Positions 1 through 8,398 of a stretch of DNA of 64,000 nucleotides are shown here, in pieces. The stretch lies in assembly GCF_002564105.1 (NCBI RefSeq), contig NZ_PDBX01000001.1:558001-622000 (forward strand), in the 5' to 3' direction. Position numbers and translations under genes: made by a program. The notes below the pieces were generated by a model. The model was not told the origin of the DNA, searched no databases, and saw only the letters and a list, made by a program, of their open reading frames with translations. This DNA is from Collimonas sp. PA-H2 (GTDB lineage Bacteria > Pseudomonadota > Gammaproteobacteria > Burkholderiales > Burkholderiaceae_D). Position 1 is the first letter of the stretch, and the number at the start of each line of letters is the position of its first letter.

Positions 1-1
1 G

Positions 2-91
2 GGCTTGAAACGGGTGCGGATCGGCGGCGTGAAGCTGGGGAATCTGCCTGAGGGGCAGTGGCGTTACCTGGGCGCCGACGAGCAGTTCTAG
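2..91 (+). CDS. C-terminal end of an RluF/RluB-type 23S rRNA pseudouridine synthase (partial)
   Basis: Only the last 29 codons lie inside the window; they read to a TAG at 89-91. The residues KRVRIGGVKLGNLPEGQWRY resemble the end of the RsuA/RluB/RluF family, where a 'R-I-x-V-x-L-x-x-L-P-x-G-x-W-R' segment closes the catalytic domain. These enzymes isomerise a uridine in 23S or 16S rRNA. There is no long basic tail after the catalytic core, unlike E. coli RluF. The family call is reasonably sure; the choice between RluF, RluB and RsuA is not possible from this fragment. It converges on the leftward DUF1854 gene. Confidence 0.6.
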   Translation, partial: GLKRVRIGGVKLGNLPEGQWRYLGADEQF

Positions 92-108
92 GAAGTCAGG
101 AATGCCGC

Positions 109-126
109 GTGGGCACAAGTGCCCAC
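109..126. repeat. GTGGGC-type hairpin between convergent genes
   Basis: GTGGGCAC (109-116), two bases AA, then GTGCCCAC (119-126): a perfect 8-bp inverted repeat between the rluF-like stop and the DUF1854 stop. Two more GTGGGC hairpins occur at 58891-58915 and 58953-58974, so this looks like a small dispersed extragenic repeat. It could also act as a bidirectional transcription barrier, although no T-run follows. Confidence 0.6.
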
Positions 127-138
127 ACGTGATAGCAA

Positions 139-609
139 TTACAGGAAACGATCCAGTATCTTGCGGCTGGCCTTGTCCAGCGCCTGCGTATCGCGGATCA
201 GGAACTGCACGCCGTGGCTGTCGGCGATCAGCAGGCTGGTCGCCACGATACGGCGAATATCCTCTTCGCCCTTGAGCGTGAAAGAGGCATCGCCGCGATT
301 GGTTTCCACATACCAGATGCTAGGCGCGGTATAGCTGGACACCCTCTGGATGCGCTTGATTTCCGGCATGAACTCGCGGCTGGCAAGTTCTTTTTCGACC
401 ATCGCCCGGGTCTCATCCGGCAAATCCGACAAGCGGCTGATCCAGGACAGTTCGTGGCCGTCGGCGCTGACCAGCGACAAGCCGTCGTCCGGCGCGCCAA
501 TCGGAAAGGCCCGCACCGGCACCACCCCTTCATGCACCGCGCCATCGGCGGCGGTATACACCAGGCGGCCGAAAGCGTTGCGGCTTAATTTGAAATCATG
601 TGTCGTCAT
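139..609 (-). CDS. DUF1854 family protein, cyanophycin-locus associated
   Basis: A 156-aa soluble protein with no signal peptide or membrane segment. Central sequence such as 'VSADGHELSWISRLSDLP' and the 'RIQRVSSYTAPSIWYVETNRG' stretch fit DUF1854, a family of unknown biochemical role that is regularly found beside an ABC exporter and cyanophycin synthetases in Burkholderiales (recalled family knowledge, not searched here). Its ATG (607-609) overlaps the stop of the upstream ABC gene in an ATGA arrangement, so the two are translationally coupled and probably work together. An accessory role for the transporter is my inference. Confidence 0.8.
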   Translation of the reverse strand: MTTHDFKLSRNAFGRLVYTAADGAVHEGVVPVRAFPIGAPDDGLSLVSADGHELSWISRLSDLPDETRAMVEKELASREFMPEIKRIQRVSSYTAPSIWYVETNRGDASFTLKGEEDIRRIVATSLLIADSHGVQFLIRDTQALDKASRKILDRFL

Positions 610-2924
610 ACGTTCTCTTCGCTGTCTTCATCGACCAGTTGCGGCTCGCCTTCGCCTTCGGGATTACGCAACTGCGCCTGGTACAGGCGGTAGTAGGCGC
701 CTTCGCGCAGCATCAGTTCGTCATGGCTGCCGACTTCGACGATCTGGCCGCGGTCCAGCACCACCAGGCGGTCGGCCTTGCGCAAGGTCGACAGGCGGTG
801 CGCGATCGCAATCGTGGTGCGCCCCTGCACCAGATTATCGAGCGCTTTCTGGATTTCTTTTTCGGTTGTTGTATCCACCGACGAGGTGGCCTCGTCCATG
901 ATCAGGATGCGCGGATCGATCAGCAGCGCGCGCGCGATCGAAATACGCTGGCGCTCGCCGCCCGAGAGCGCCTGGCCGCGCTCGCCGACCAGCGAGTCAT
1001 AGCCTTGCGGCAGGCGCAGGATGAATTCATGGGCATGGGCGGCACGGGCGGCGGCGACGATTTCCTCGCGCGTAGCCTCGGGCTTGCCGTAGCAGATGTT
1101 CTCGGCGATAGTGCCGAAGAACAGGAACGGTTCCTGCAGAACCAGGCCGATATTGCGGCGGTATTCCGAGATCGGCATAGCCCGGATATCGACGCCATCG
1201 ATGCGTATCGATCCTTCCGAGACGTCGTAGAAGCGGCAGATCAGGTTCACCAGTGTGCTCTTGCCGGAACCGCTGTGCCCGACCAGGCCGATCATCTCGC
1301 CCGGCTTGATGTCCAGATTGACGCCGCGCATCACGGCCCGGTTGCCGTAGCGGAAACCGATGTCGCGCAATTCGATGGCGCCCTTGACGTTTTCCAGATG
1401 GACCGGATTGGCCGGCTCGGGAACACTGGAGACGTGATCGAGAATCTCGAAAATACGCTTGGCGCCGACCGCCGCCTTTTGCGTCACCGAGACAATCCGG
1501 CTCATCGAATCGAGGCGGGTATAGAAACGGCTGATATAGGCCAGGAACGAGGCCAGCACACCGACCGTGATTTCATTCTTCGAGACCTGCCAGATACCGA
1601 ATACCCAGACCACCAGCAGCCCGATTTCGGTCAGCAAGGTCACCGTCGGCGAAAACAGCGACCAGATCTTGTTGACACGGTCGTTGACCAGCAGGTTGTG
1701 CTGGTTGGCGTCGCGGAAACGCGTGGCTTCGCGCTTTTCCTGGGCGAAAGCCTTGACCACCCGGATGCCGGGGATAGTGTCGGCCAGCACATTGGTGACT
1801 TCGGCCCAGATGCGGTCGATCTTTTCAAAACCGTGCTTGAGGCGGTCGCGCACCAGGTGGATCATCCAGGCGATGAACGGCAACGGCACCAGGGTCACCA
1901 GCGCCAGCCACGGGTTGATCGAGAACAGGATCACCGCGGTCATGATGATCATCAGGACGTCGATGGCGAAGTCCAGCAGATGCAGGGAGAGGAAAACGCA
2001 GATGCGGTCGCTTTCCGAACCGATGCGCGCCATCAGGTCGCCGGTGCGCTTACCGCCGAAATATTCCTGCGACAGGCGCAACAGGTGTTCATAGGTGGTG
2101 GTGCGCAGATTGGCGCCGATGCGCTCGCTGACCAGCGCCAATATATAGGTGCGGGCCCAGCCCAGGCTCCAGGCCACCAGCGCGGAAGCCAGCAGTCCGG
2201 ACAGATACAGCTTGACCAGATCGGTATTGATGGGCTTGCCGTTCTGATAAGGAATCAGCACATTGTCCATCAAGGGCCCCATCAAATAAGGCGGCACCAG
2301 AGTGGCGGCGGTAGAAATCAGCATCAGCACGAAACCCAGCAGCAGCATGCCCTTGTAAGGCGTGGCGAAGCGCGCCAGGCGGAACAAGGCCCAGGTCGAC
2401 GAAGGCGCCGCGCTTTTTTCGGGACAGATCAGGCATTCCTCGCTGTCCGCGGGCAGCGGCGCACCGCATTGAGGGCAAGTGGCCTGCTCTTCGCGCAGGG
2501 CCGAACGCCCCGCCAGCCGGTCGTCGCGCTGCTGCTCAAAGACCTTGATCAGGCGCAGCGCATCGAGATTCAAGCCCAGCGTATAGCGCCAGCTTGCCAG
2601 CTGCTGTTGCTCGTCATATAACTCCAGGCTGCCGACGCCGGCATGATCGTGATGACCAAGCTTGAGGCCGGAGCGGTAGCTCCAGTCGCGCCAGCTGCTG
2701 TCGTCGGCCATCTTGGCCAGTACGCGCTGATTGGTGACCAGCACCAGCCCTTGCGCAAAATGCAGCGAGGCGTTGAGATCGATTGCCAGGGACGCAAGGA
2801 TTTCCTCGGCCGGGGCAAGCTGAGTTATCACTTCGGCACGTAAAGCGGCAGGTATTGCAGCGGGTAAATTATGTGATAAATAATTACCGGCTCGGGATAT
2901 TGGGGATATTGGGTTGCTTTTCAT
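606..2924 (-). CDS. ABC exporter, fused permease/ATPase, cyanophycin-locus associated
   Basis: A 772-aa half transporter. Residues 1-145 form an unusual soluble N-terminal domain, followed by a zinc-ribbon-like CxxC-x10-CxxC motif (C150, C153, C164, C167), then a type-I exporter transmembrane domain (about 185-480). The ATPase domain has Walker A GHSGSGKST (near 550), signature LSGGERQ (near 655) and Walker B ILIMDEATSS (near 673). It resembles MsbA/lipid or peptide exporters but the N-terminal extension and its setting, divergent from two cyanophycin synthetases, match the class described as cyanophycin-metabolism-associated. The substrate is unknown. Upstream is the shared divergent region 2925-3340. 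It is coupled to the DUF1854 gene by a 4-bp overlap. Confidence 0.85.
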   Translation of the reverse strand: MKSNPISPISRAGNYLSHNLPAAIPAALRAEVITQLAPAEEILASLAIDLNASLHFAQGLVLVTNQRVLAKMADDSSWRDWSYRSGLKLGHHDHAGVGSLELYDEQQQLASWRYTLGLNLDALRLIKVFEQQRDDRLAGRSALREEQATCPQCGAPLPADSEECLICPEKSAAPSSTWALFRLARFATPYKGMLLLGFVLMLISTAATLVPPYLMGPLMDNVLIPYQNGKPINTDLVKLYLSGLLASALVAWSLGWARTYILALVSERIGANLRTTTYEHLLRLSQEYFGGKRTGDLMARIGSESDRICVFLSLHLLDFAIDVLMIIMTAVILFSINPWLALVTLVPLPFIAWMIHLVRDRLKHGFEKIDRIWAEVTNVLADTIPGIRVVKAFAQEKREATRFRDANQHNLLVNDRVNKIWSLFSPTVTLLTEIGLLVVWVFGIWQVSKNEITVGVLASFLAYISRFYTRLDSMSRIVSVTQKAAVGAKRIFEILDHVSSVPEPANPVHLENVKGAIELRDIGFRYGNRAVMRGVNLDIKPGEMIGLVGHSGSGKSTLVNLICRFYDVSEGSIRIDGVDIRAMPISEYRRNIGLVLQEPFLFFGTIAENICYGKPEATREEIVAAARAAHAHEFILRLPQGYDSLVGERGQALSGGERQRISIARALLIDPRILIMDEATSSVDTTTEKEIQKALDNLVQGRTTIAIAHRLSTLRKADRLVVLDRGQIVEVGSHDELMLREGAYYRLYQAQLRNPEGEGEPQLVDEDSEENV

Positions 2925-3340
2925 CTAAACGGCATGGTGTGTCCGCGCGCATAATGGCTAACGGACCGGATGGAATTTTGTGTGAAACCGCCTTGGAACA
3001 TGATGACAATTATTTGACACGCTCCTGCGGGAGCTACTGCAGGCGTCGCTTAGCGCACGCTCGCACTGCCAACATATTGAGAACAGGCCAAAAATGGCGC
3101 ACATCGTCTGCCGCAAGTATTATATCCTATCGGGTTTTCTGGAAACGTTACGCTTCGTTACTAAATAACACTATCTTTTTGGACATTATTATTTAGTAAT
3201 CCGATGTAAACCAAACCGCGCTTTAGCGCGTTACAAGTTACTGCAGGGTGTTGAAACCGGCACGCGCAATCGTTCCGGATCCACGAATGGCCATTTGGCC
3301 AGCCCTTTTTGGCACACGCCTATAGCCTCATTGCTGACTC
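2925..3340. promoter_or_regulatory. divergent control region between the ABC exporter and cphA'
   Basis: A 416-bp gene-free, locally AT-rich stretch that must hold the promoters for both the leftward ABC/DUF1854 pair and the rightward cphA'-cphA pair. Visible elements are an 11-bp perfect inverted repeat (3158-3199, listed separately), a TTGACA-like hexamer at 3014-3019 without a convincing -10 partner, and a short palindrome CGCGCT-TT-AGCGCG at 3217-3230. I see no coding potential. Confidence 0.6.
3158..3199. promoter_or_regulatory. 11-bp perfect inverted repeat, operator candidate of the cyanophycin locus
   Basis: TTACTAAATAA (3158-3168) and TTATTTAGTAA (3189-3199) are perfect reverse complements separated by 20 bp. 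The half-site centres are 31 bp apart, close to three helical turns, as expected for a dimeric regulator or DNA-looping site. It is 142 bp upstream of cphA' and 234 bp upstream of the ABC gene. No regulator can be named. Confidence 0.45.
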
Positions 3341-5497
3341 ATGAAAAACATTGAAATTCTCCGTATCATGTCCCTGCGCGGACCGAATATATGGACGTAT
3401 AGATCAACCCTTGAGGCGTGGATCGACATAGGCGAACTGGAAGATTTCCCCTCCAATACCCTGCCCGGCTTCAACCAGCGCCTGACCGGCTGGCTGCCAT
3501 CCCTGATTGAACACCGCTGCAGCTACGGCGAACGCGGCGGTTTTGTACAGCGCCTGCAAGACGGCACCTGGCCTGGCCACATCCTCGAACACGTCACCCT
3601 GGAACTGCAAAACCTGGCCGGCATGCCGGGTGGTTTCGGCAAGGCCCGCAGCACTTCAGTGCGCGGCGTCTATAAAGTAGCAGTGCGGGCGCGCCACGAA
3701 GAAGTCACCCGCGCCGCCCTGCACGCTGCGCGCGACATGGTGATGGCCGCGATTGAAGACAAGCCGTTCGACGTCCCCGCCACTATCGCTTCGCTGCGCA
3801 CCATGGTCGACTCGCGTTGCCTGGGCCCCAGCACCGCCTGCATCGTCGAAGCCGCGGACGAACGCCGCATCCCCTCTTTCCGCTTGACTGACGGTAACCT
3901 GGTGCAGCTCGGCCACGGCATCCGCCAGCGCCGCATCTGGACCGCAGAAACCGACCAGACCAGCGCCATCGCCGAAAGCATCTCCAGCGACAAAGACCTG
4001 ACCAAGACCCTGCTGCAAGCCTGCGGCGTACCGGTGCCGGAAGGCCAGGTCGTGGAAAGCCCGGAAGAAGCCTGGGAAGCGGCGGAAGACATCGGCCTGC
4101 CGGTGGTGGTCAAGCCCACCGACGCCAATCATGGCCGCGGCGTCTTCATCGACCTCAATACCCGCGAAGAAATCGAAACCGCCTACACGCTAGCGCTGGA
4201 AGAAGGCAGCAGCGTGATCGTCGAGCGCTTCATCCGCGGCAACGAACACCGCCTGCTGATCGTTGGCGGCCGCCTGGCAGCCGCTGCTCGCGGCGAGCCC
4301 TTGTCGGTAACGGCCGACGGCAGCTCCACCATCTTGCAACTGATAGAAAGCCAGATCAATTCCGATCCGCGCCGCGGCGAGCTGGAAGAATGCCCGCTCA
4401 GCCTGGTGCTGCTGGACCAGGAACCAGTGGTGCGGGTTGAACTGGAACGCCAGGGTTACAGCGGCGATTCGATTCCACCGGCCGGCAAACAAGTACTGAT
4501 ACAACGCAACGGCAATGTTTCGATCGACGTCACCGACCTGGTGCATCCGAGCGTCGCCGCTGCCGCCTCTCTGGCGGCGCGCGTGGTCGGCCTGGATATC
4601 GCCGGCGTCGACCTGGTGGCGGAAGATATTTCCCGTCCGCTGGAAGAACAGCGCGGCGCCATCGTCGAAGTCAACGCCGGCCCCGGCCTGCTGATGCACC
4701 TGAAGCCGGCCGAAGGCCGGCCGCGCCCGGTCGGCAGAGCCATTATCGAACATCTGTTCGCCGCTGCCGACAATGGCCGCATCCCTATCGTCGGCGTCTC
4801 CGGCACCCACGGCAAAACCACCGTCTCGCGCCTGATCGCGTGGCAGCTGCACCTGAGCGGCAACCATGTCGGCCTGGCTTGCGGCGACGGCCTCTATTTC
4901 GCCCAGCGCCGGGTGGAAAAAGGCGATTGCGCCAACTGGGAATCGGCGCAACGGGTGCTGATCAACCGCGCGGTGCAAGCAGCTGTCTTTGAAAACAGCC
5001 ACGACACTATCTTGTCGGAAGGCCTGGTGTATGACCGCTGCCAGGTTGGCGTGGTCACCAACATCGCCGCCAACGACAGCCTGCCGCAGTACTACATCGG
5101 CGACGCCGAGGAAATGGTGAAAGTCACCCGCACCCAGGTCGACGTCGTGCTGCCGACCGGCGTCGCGGTGCTGAACGCCGCCGATGCGCTGGTGGCCGAC
5201 ATGGCGTCGCTGTGCGACGGCGAAGTGATTTTCTTCGGCATCGATCCTGCCCTGCCGGTGATTGCCGAGCATCTCGAAAAGAACAAGCGCGCGGTGTTCA
5301 TCCGCAACGACCAGATCATGCTGGCCACCGGCAAGAATGAACTACTGCTGGCGGATATCACCACCGTGCCGCTGATTAGCCGCAGCAAGGATCGCTTCCA
5401 GATAGAAAACGTGCTGGCGGCGGTTGCCGCGGCATGGGCGCTGGACATCTCGCACGACTTGATGCGCGCCGGGATTGAAACTTTCGAGATGACTTAG
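3341..5497 (+). CDS. cphA': cyanophycin synthetase-like protein CphA' (short form, no Mur C-terminal domain)
   Basis: 718 aa. Domain order: N-terminal CphA domain opening with 'LRIMSLRGPNIWTYR', ATP-grasp domain (about 215-470), then the central Mur-ligase-type domain with P-loop GVSGTHGKTT (near 487). The protein stops at 'AGIETFEMT', exactly where its neighbour CphA continues into the Mur C-terminal domain, so the whole third domain is absent. Two Mur motifs present in CphA are also changed: ETARGGI is ENSHDTI here, and GMGDHLG is AANDSLP. The reading frame is otherwise intact and long, so this is a distinct enzyme class and not a pseudogene. It probably keeps only the ATP-grasp ligase chemistry. 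The start at 3341 fits the family N-terminus, though no clear Shine-Dalgarno is present. cphA follows after 63 bp. Confidence 0.9.
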   Translation: MKNIEILRIMSLRGPNIWTYRSTLEAWIDIGELEDFPSNTLPGFNQRLTGWLPSLIEHRCSYGERGGFVQRLQDGTWPGHILEHVTLELQNLAGMPGGFGKARSTSVRGVYKVAVRARHEEVTRAALHAARDMVMAAIEDKPFDVPATIASLRTMVDSRCLGPSTACIVEAADERRIPSFRLTDGNLVQLGHGIRQRRIWTAETDQTSAIAESISSDKDLTKTLLQACGVPVPEGQVVESPEEAWEAAEDIGLPVVVKPTDANHGRGVFIDLNTREEIETAYTLALEEGSSVIVERFIRGNEHRLLIVGGRLAAAARGEPLSVTADGSSTILQLIESQINSDPRRGELEECPLSLVLLDQEPVVRVELERQGYSGDSIPPAGKQVLIQRNGNVSIDVTDLVHPSVAAAASLAARVVGLDIAGVDLVAEDISRPLEEQRGAIVEVNAGPGLLMHLKPAEGRPRPVGRAIIEHLFAAADNGRIPIVGVSGTHGKTTVSRLIAWQLHLSGNHVGLACGDGLYFAQRRVEKGDCANWESAQRVLINRAVQAAVFENSHDTILSEGLVYDRCQVGVVTNIAANDSLPQYYIGDAEEMVKVTRTQVDVVLPTGVAVLNAADALVADMASLCDGEVIFFGIDPALPVIAEHLEKNKRAVFIRNDQIMLATGKNELLLADITTVPLISRSKDRFQIENVLAAVAAAWALDISHDLMRAGIETFEMT

Positions 5498-5560
5498 CAC
5501 CTTGCTTGTTTAAGCAAAAACCAGAAATCAGAATAATCAGAAAATTAGGAAAACCTGTCG

Positions 5561-8131
5561 ATGGACGTATCACGTATCCGAGTACTTCGCGGCCCCAATC
5601 TGTGGAGTCGACATACCGCTATTGAAGCCATTGTGTCCTGCACCGAAGCCGAGCGCGCCATTGCCGGCATCGCCGGTTTCGAGGCCAAGCTGCGTGAACG
5701 CTTTCCACAAATCGGTTTCCTGGAGGCGACCGGCAAGAACGAAGTGGTGTCCATGGCCCATGCCCTGGAAATCGCCGCGCTTGGGTTGCAGTCGGAAGCC
5801 GGTTGTCCGGTCACCTTCAGCCGCACCGTACCGACGCTGGAAGCCGGCGTCTATCAGGTGATCGTCGAATACAGCGAAGAAGAAGTCGGCCGGCTGGCTT
5901 TCCAGCTGGCGCAGGAGCTGTGCCTGGCGGCGCTGGCGGACCAGCCTTTCGACCTAGCAAGCGCATTGGCGCGCCTGCAGGAACTGGATGAAGACATCCG
6001 CCTCGGCCCTAGCACCGGCTCCATCGTGCAAGCCGCGGTATCACGCGGCATTCCATTCCGCCGCCTGACCGGCGGCAGCATGGTGCAGTTCGGCTGGGGC
6101 AGCCGCCAGCGCCGCATCCAGGCTGCGGAAACCAATCACACCAGCGCCATCGCCGAGTCGATCGCGCAAGACAAGGACCTGACCAAGAAGCTGCTGAACG
6201 CCGCCGGCGTGCCGGTGCCTATGGGGCGCGTCGTTTCCACTGCCGAAGAAGCCTGGGCCGCGGCCCAGGAAATCGCTAGCCCGGTGGTGCTCAAGCCGCG
6301 CGACGGCAACCAGGGCAAAGGCGTGGCAGTCAACATCACCGCGCGCGAGCAGGTCATGGCGGCTTTCGCCGTGGCTTCCGAAATCTGCTCGGAAGTGATC
6401 GTCGAACGCTACCTGCCCGGCCATGACTTCCGTCTGCTGGTGGTCGGCAACCATCTGGTAGCTGCGGCCCGCCGCGATCCTCCGCAAGTGATCGGCGACG
6501 GCGTGCGCACCATCCGTCAGCTGGTAGACCATGTCAACAGCGATCCGCTGCGCGGCGAAGGCCATGCCACCTCGCTGACCAAGATCCGCTTCGATGCGAT
6601 CGCCCTGGCGACGCTGGCGAAACAGAATTACGCTGCCGACTCGGTGCCGCCGCAAGGCACGCGCGTGGTGTTGCGCAACAATGCCAACCTGAGCACCGGC
6701 GGCACTGCCACCGACGTCACCGAAGATGTGCATCCGGAACTGGCGGCGCGCGCCGTTGCGGCCGCGCAGATGGTCGGCCTCGATATCTGCGGCGTCGACG
6801 TGGTCTGCAACAACGTCCACCAGCCGCTGGAAGAACAGGAAGGCGGCGTGGTCGAAGTCAACGCCGCGCCCGGCCTGCGCATGCATATCAGTCCTTCGTA
6901 CGGCAAGGGCCGCGCGGTCGGCGCCGCCATCATGTCAACCATGTTTGAAGACGGCGACAATGGCCGCATTCCGCTGGTCGCGGTAGCTGGCACCAACGGC
7001 AAGACCACCACCGTGCGCCTGATTGCCCACCTGCTGGGCCGCAAAGGCCTGCGCGTCGGCATGACCAATTCGGACGGCGTCTACATCGAAAAGCAACGCA
7101 TCGACACCGGCGACTGCAGCGGTCCGCGCAGCGCCCGTAATGTACTGATGCATCCGGACGTCGACGCCGCGGTATTTGAAACCGCGCGCGGCGGCATCCT
7201 GCGCGAAGGCCTGGGTTTCGACCGCTGCGACGTCGCCGTAGTCACCAATATCGGCATGGGCGACCATCTCGGCCTGAGCTTCATCAGCACGGTGGAAGAC
7301 TTGAGCGTGGTCAAACGCGTCATCGTCGAAAACGTCGCGCCTGCTGGTCATGCGGTCCTGAACGCCGCCGATCCGATGGTGGCCAGCATGGCCAAAGCCT
7401 GCCCGGGTTCGATCACCTTCTTCGCCCATGATTTCCATCACCCGCTGATGACCACCCATCGCGCCCAGGGCCATCGAGTGGTGTATCAGGACGGCAACGC
7501 CATCGTCGCCGCCAAGGGCAAGCAGGAACACCGCCTGCTGCTGCAGGAAATCCCGTTGACCCGCAACGGCAGCATCGGCTTCCAGGTCGAGAACGCCATG
7601 GCCGCCATCGCCGCCGCCTGGGCCTTGAATCTGGACTGGGATGTGATACGCGCCGGCCTGGCCAGCTTTGTCAACGATGCCGCCACAGCGCCCGGCCGTT
7701 TCAATGTATTCGAGTATCGCGGCGCCACCCTGATCGCCGACTACGGCCACAATCCGGACGCCATCCAGGCGCTGGTGAAGGCAATCGACAGCATGCCGGC
7801 CAAACGCCGCTCGGTAGTCATCAGCGGCGCCGGCGACCGCCGCGATATCGATATCCGCCACCAGACTGAAATCCTGGGCGAGGCCTTCGATGAAGTGATT
7901 CTTTACCAGGACCAGTGCCAGCGCGGCCGCGCCGACGGCGAAGTGCTGGGCCTGTTGCGCGAGGGCTTGAAGAATGCCCGACGCACCACTGCCATCGAGG
8001 AAATCAACGGCGAATTCATCGCCATCGATACTGCGTTGTCGCATCTGTCGCCAGGCGATTTGTGCCTGATCCTGGTCGACCAGGTGGAAGAAGCGCTGGA
8101 ACATATCGCCAAGCGTATTGCGGAAGTCTAA
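5561..8131 (+). CDS. cphA: cyanophycin synthetase CphA (full length)
   Basis: 856 aa, the usual length. It polymerises Asp and Arg into multi-arginyl-poly-aspartate (cyanophycin), a cytoplasmic nitrogen store, using ATP. The N-terminal domain begins 'IRVLRGPNLWSRHTAIE'. The ATP-grasp domain (about 215-470) carries aspartate ligation. The Mur-type domain has P-loop GTNGKTTT (near 478), ETARGGIL and the DHLG motif. The C-terminal domain begins at GRFNVFEYRG (near 710), includes DYGHNPDA and supports Arg ligation. An AGGA Shine-Dalgarno lies about 9 bases before the ATG. It is in an operon with cphA' and followed by two large hairpins. No cyanophycinase (cphB) gene lies in the window. Confidence 0.96.
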   Translation: MDVSRIRVLRGPNLWSRHTAIEAIVSCTEAERAIAGIAGFEAKLRERFPQIGFLEATGKNEVVSMAHALEIAALGLQSEAGCPVTFSRTVPTLEAGVYQVIVEYSEEEVGRLAFQLAQELCLAALADQPFDLASALARLQELDEDIRLGPSTGSIVQAAVSRGIPFRRLTGGSMVQFGWGSRQRRIQAAETNHTSAIAESIAQDKDLTKKLLNAAGVPVPMGRVVSTAEEAWAAAQEIASPVVLKPRDGNQGKGVAVNITAREQVMAAFAVASEICSEVIVERYLPGHDFRLLVVGNHLVAAARRDPPQVIGDGVRTIRQLVDHVNSDPLRGEGHATSLTKIRFDAIALATLAKQNYAADSVPPQGTRVVLRNNANLSTGGTATDVTEDVHPELAARAVAAAQMVGLDICGVDVVCNNVHQPLEEQEGGVVEVNAAPGLRMHISPSYGKGRAVGAAIMSTMFEDGDNGRIPLVAVAGTNGKTTTVRLIAHLLGRKGLRVGMTNSDGVYIEKQRIDTGDCSGPRSARNVLMHPDVDAAVFETARGGILREGLGFDRCDVAVVTNIGMGDHLGLSFISTVEDLSVVKRVIVENVAPAGHAVLNAADPMVASMAKACPGSITFFAHDFHHPLMTTHRAQGHRVVYQDGNAIVAAKGKQEHRLLLQEIPLTRNGSIGFQVENAMAAIAAAWALNLDWDVIRAGLASFVNDAATAPGRFNVFEYRGATLIADYGHNPDAIQALVKAIDSMPAKRRSVVISGAGDRRDIDIRHQTEILGEAFDEVILYQDQCQRGRADGEVLGLLREGLKNARRTTAIEEINGEFIAIDTALSHLSPGDLCLILVDQVEEALEHIAKRIAEV

Positions 8132-8172
8132 ATATCAAGGCCTTTCATCGCGCGTAGCACACGTAGCTAACT

Positions 8173-8225
8173 GGGGTCAGAGTGAATTTTCTGCGCGTTT
8201 TTTGCAGAAACTTCACTCTGACCTC
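8173..8225. repeat. REP-like hairpin 1 (GGGGTCAGAGT family)
   Basis: Left arm 8173-8194 begins GGGGTCAGAGTGAA and right arm 8204-8225 ends CACTCTGACCTC. The 22-bp arms pair with two mismatches around a 9-base loop containing a T-run. It lies 41 bp after the cphA stop. A second copy with the same GGGTCAGAGT end follows at 8302-8368. Such GGTCAGAGT palindromes are dispersed in many proteobacteria. Here they could also serve as a terminator between the convergent cphA and MFS genes. Confidence 0.7.
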
Positions 8226-8301
8226 ACTTAGCGGACCACGGAGTACATACCTCTCGTCGTCAGAAAAAATCCAGCAACGCGCTCGTTCTTTCTCCGAATC
8301 C

Positions 8302-8368
8302 GTCATGTGGGGTCAGAGTCGAGTTTCGCGATAAAGCGCCGCGAAAGTCGACTCTGACCCCAGATGAC
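8302..8368. repeat. REP-like hairpin 2 (GGGGTCAGAGT family)
   Basis: Arms 8308-8330 (TGGGGTCAGAGTCGA...) and 8340-8362 pair over 23 bp with one mismatch. Beyond one further mismatch, GTCAT/ATGAC extends the stem to 29 bp (8302-8368). The loop is 9 bases. The outer 11 bases match hairpin 1 and the inner stem differs, the pattern of two members of one palindromic repeat family. It is 31 bp from the MFS stop codon. Confidence 0.7.
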
Positions 8369-8398
8369 TCGCGTTATCTCAACTAATCAGAAGTCGCC

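Noticed and set aside
600..2621. A 673-codon plus-strand frame opposite the ABC exporter
   Set aside because: His/Gln/Asp/Arg-rich low-complexity translation with no known motifs; the opposite strand holds a complete ABC transporter with all motifs.
3341..5497. CphA' as a truncated pseudogene of cphA
   Set aside because: The frame is intact over 718 codons, no remnant of the C-terminal domain follows the stop, and the protein differs from CphA throughout, as expected for an old separate paralogue.
8173..8368. CRISPR-like repeats
   Set aside because: Only two palindromic units of different inner sequence and no spacers or cas genes.
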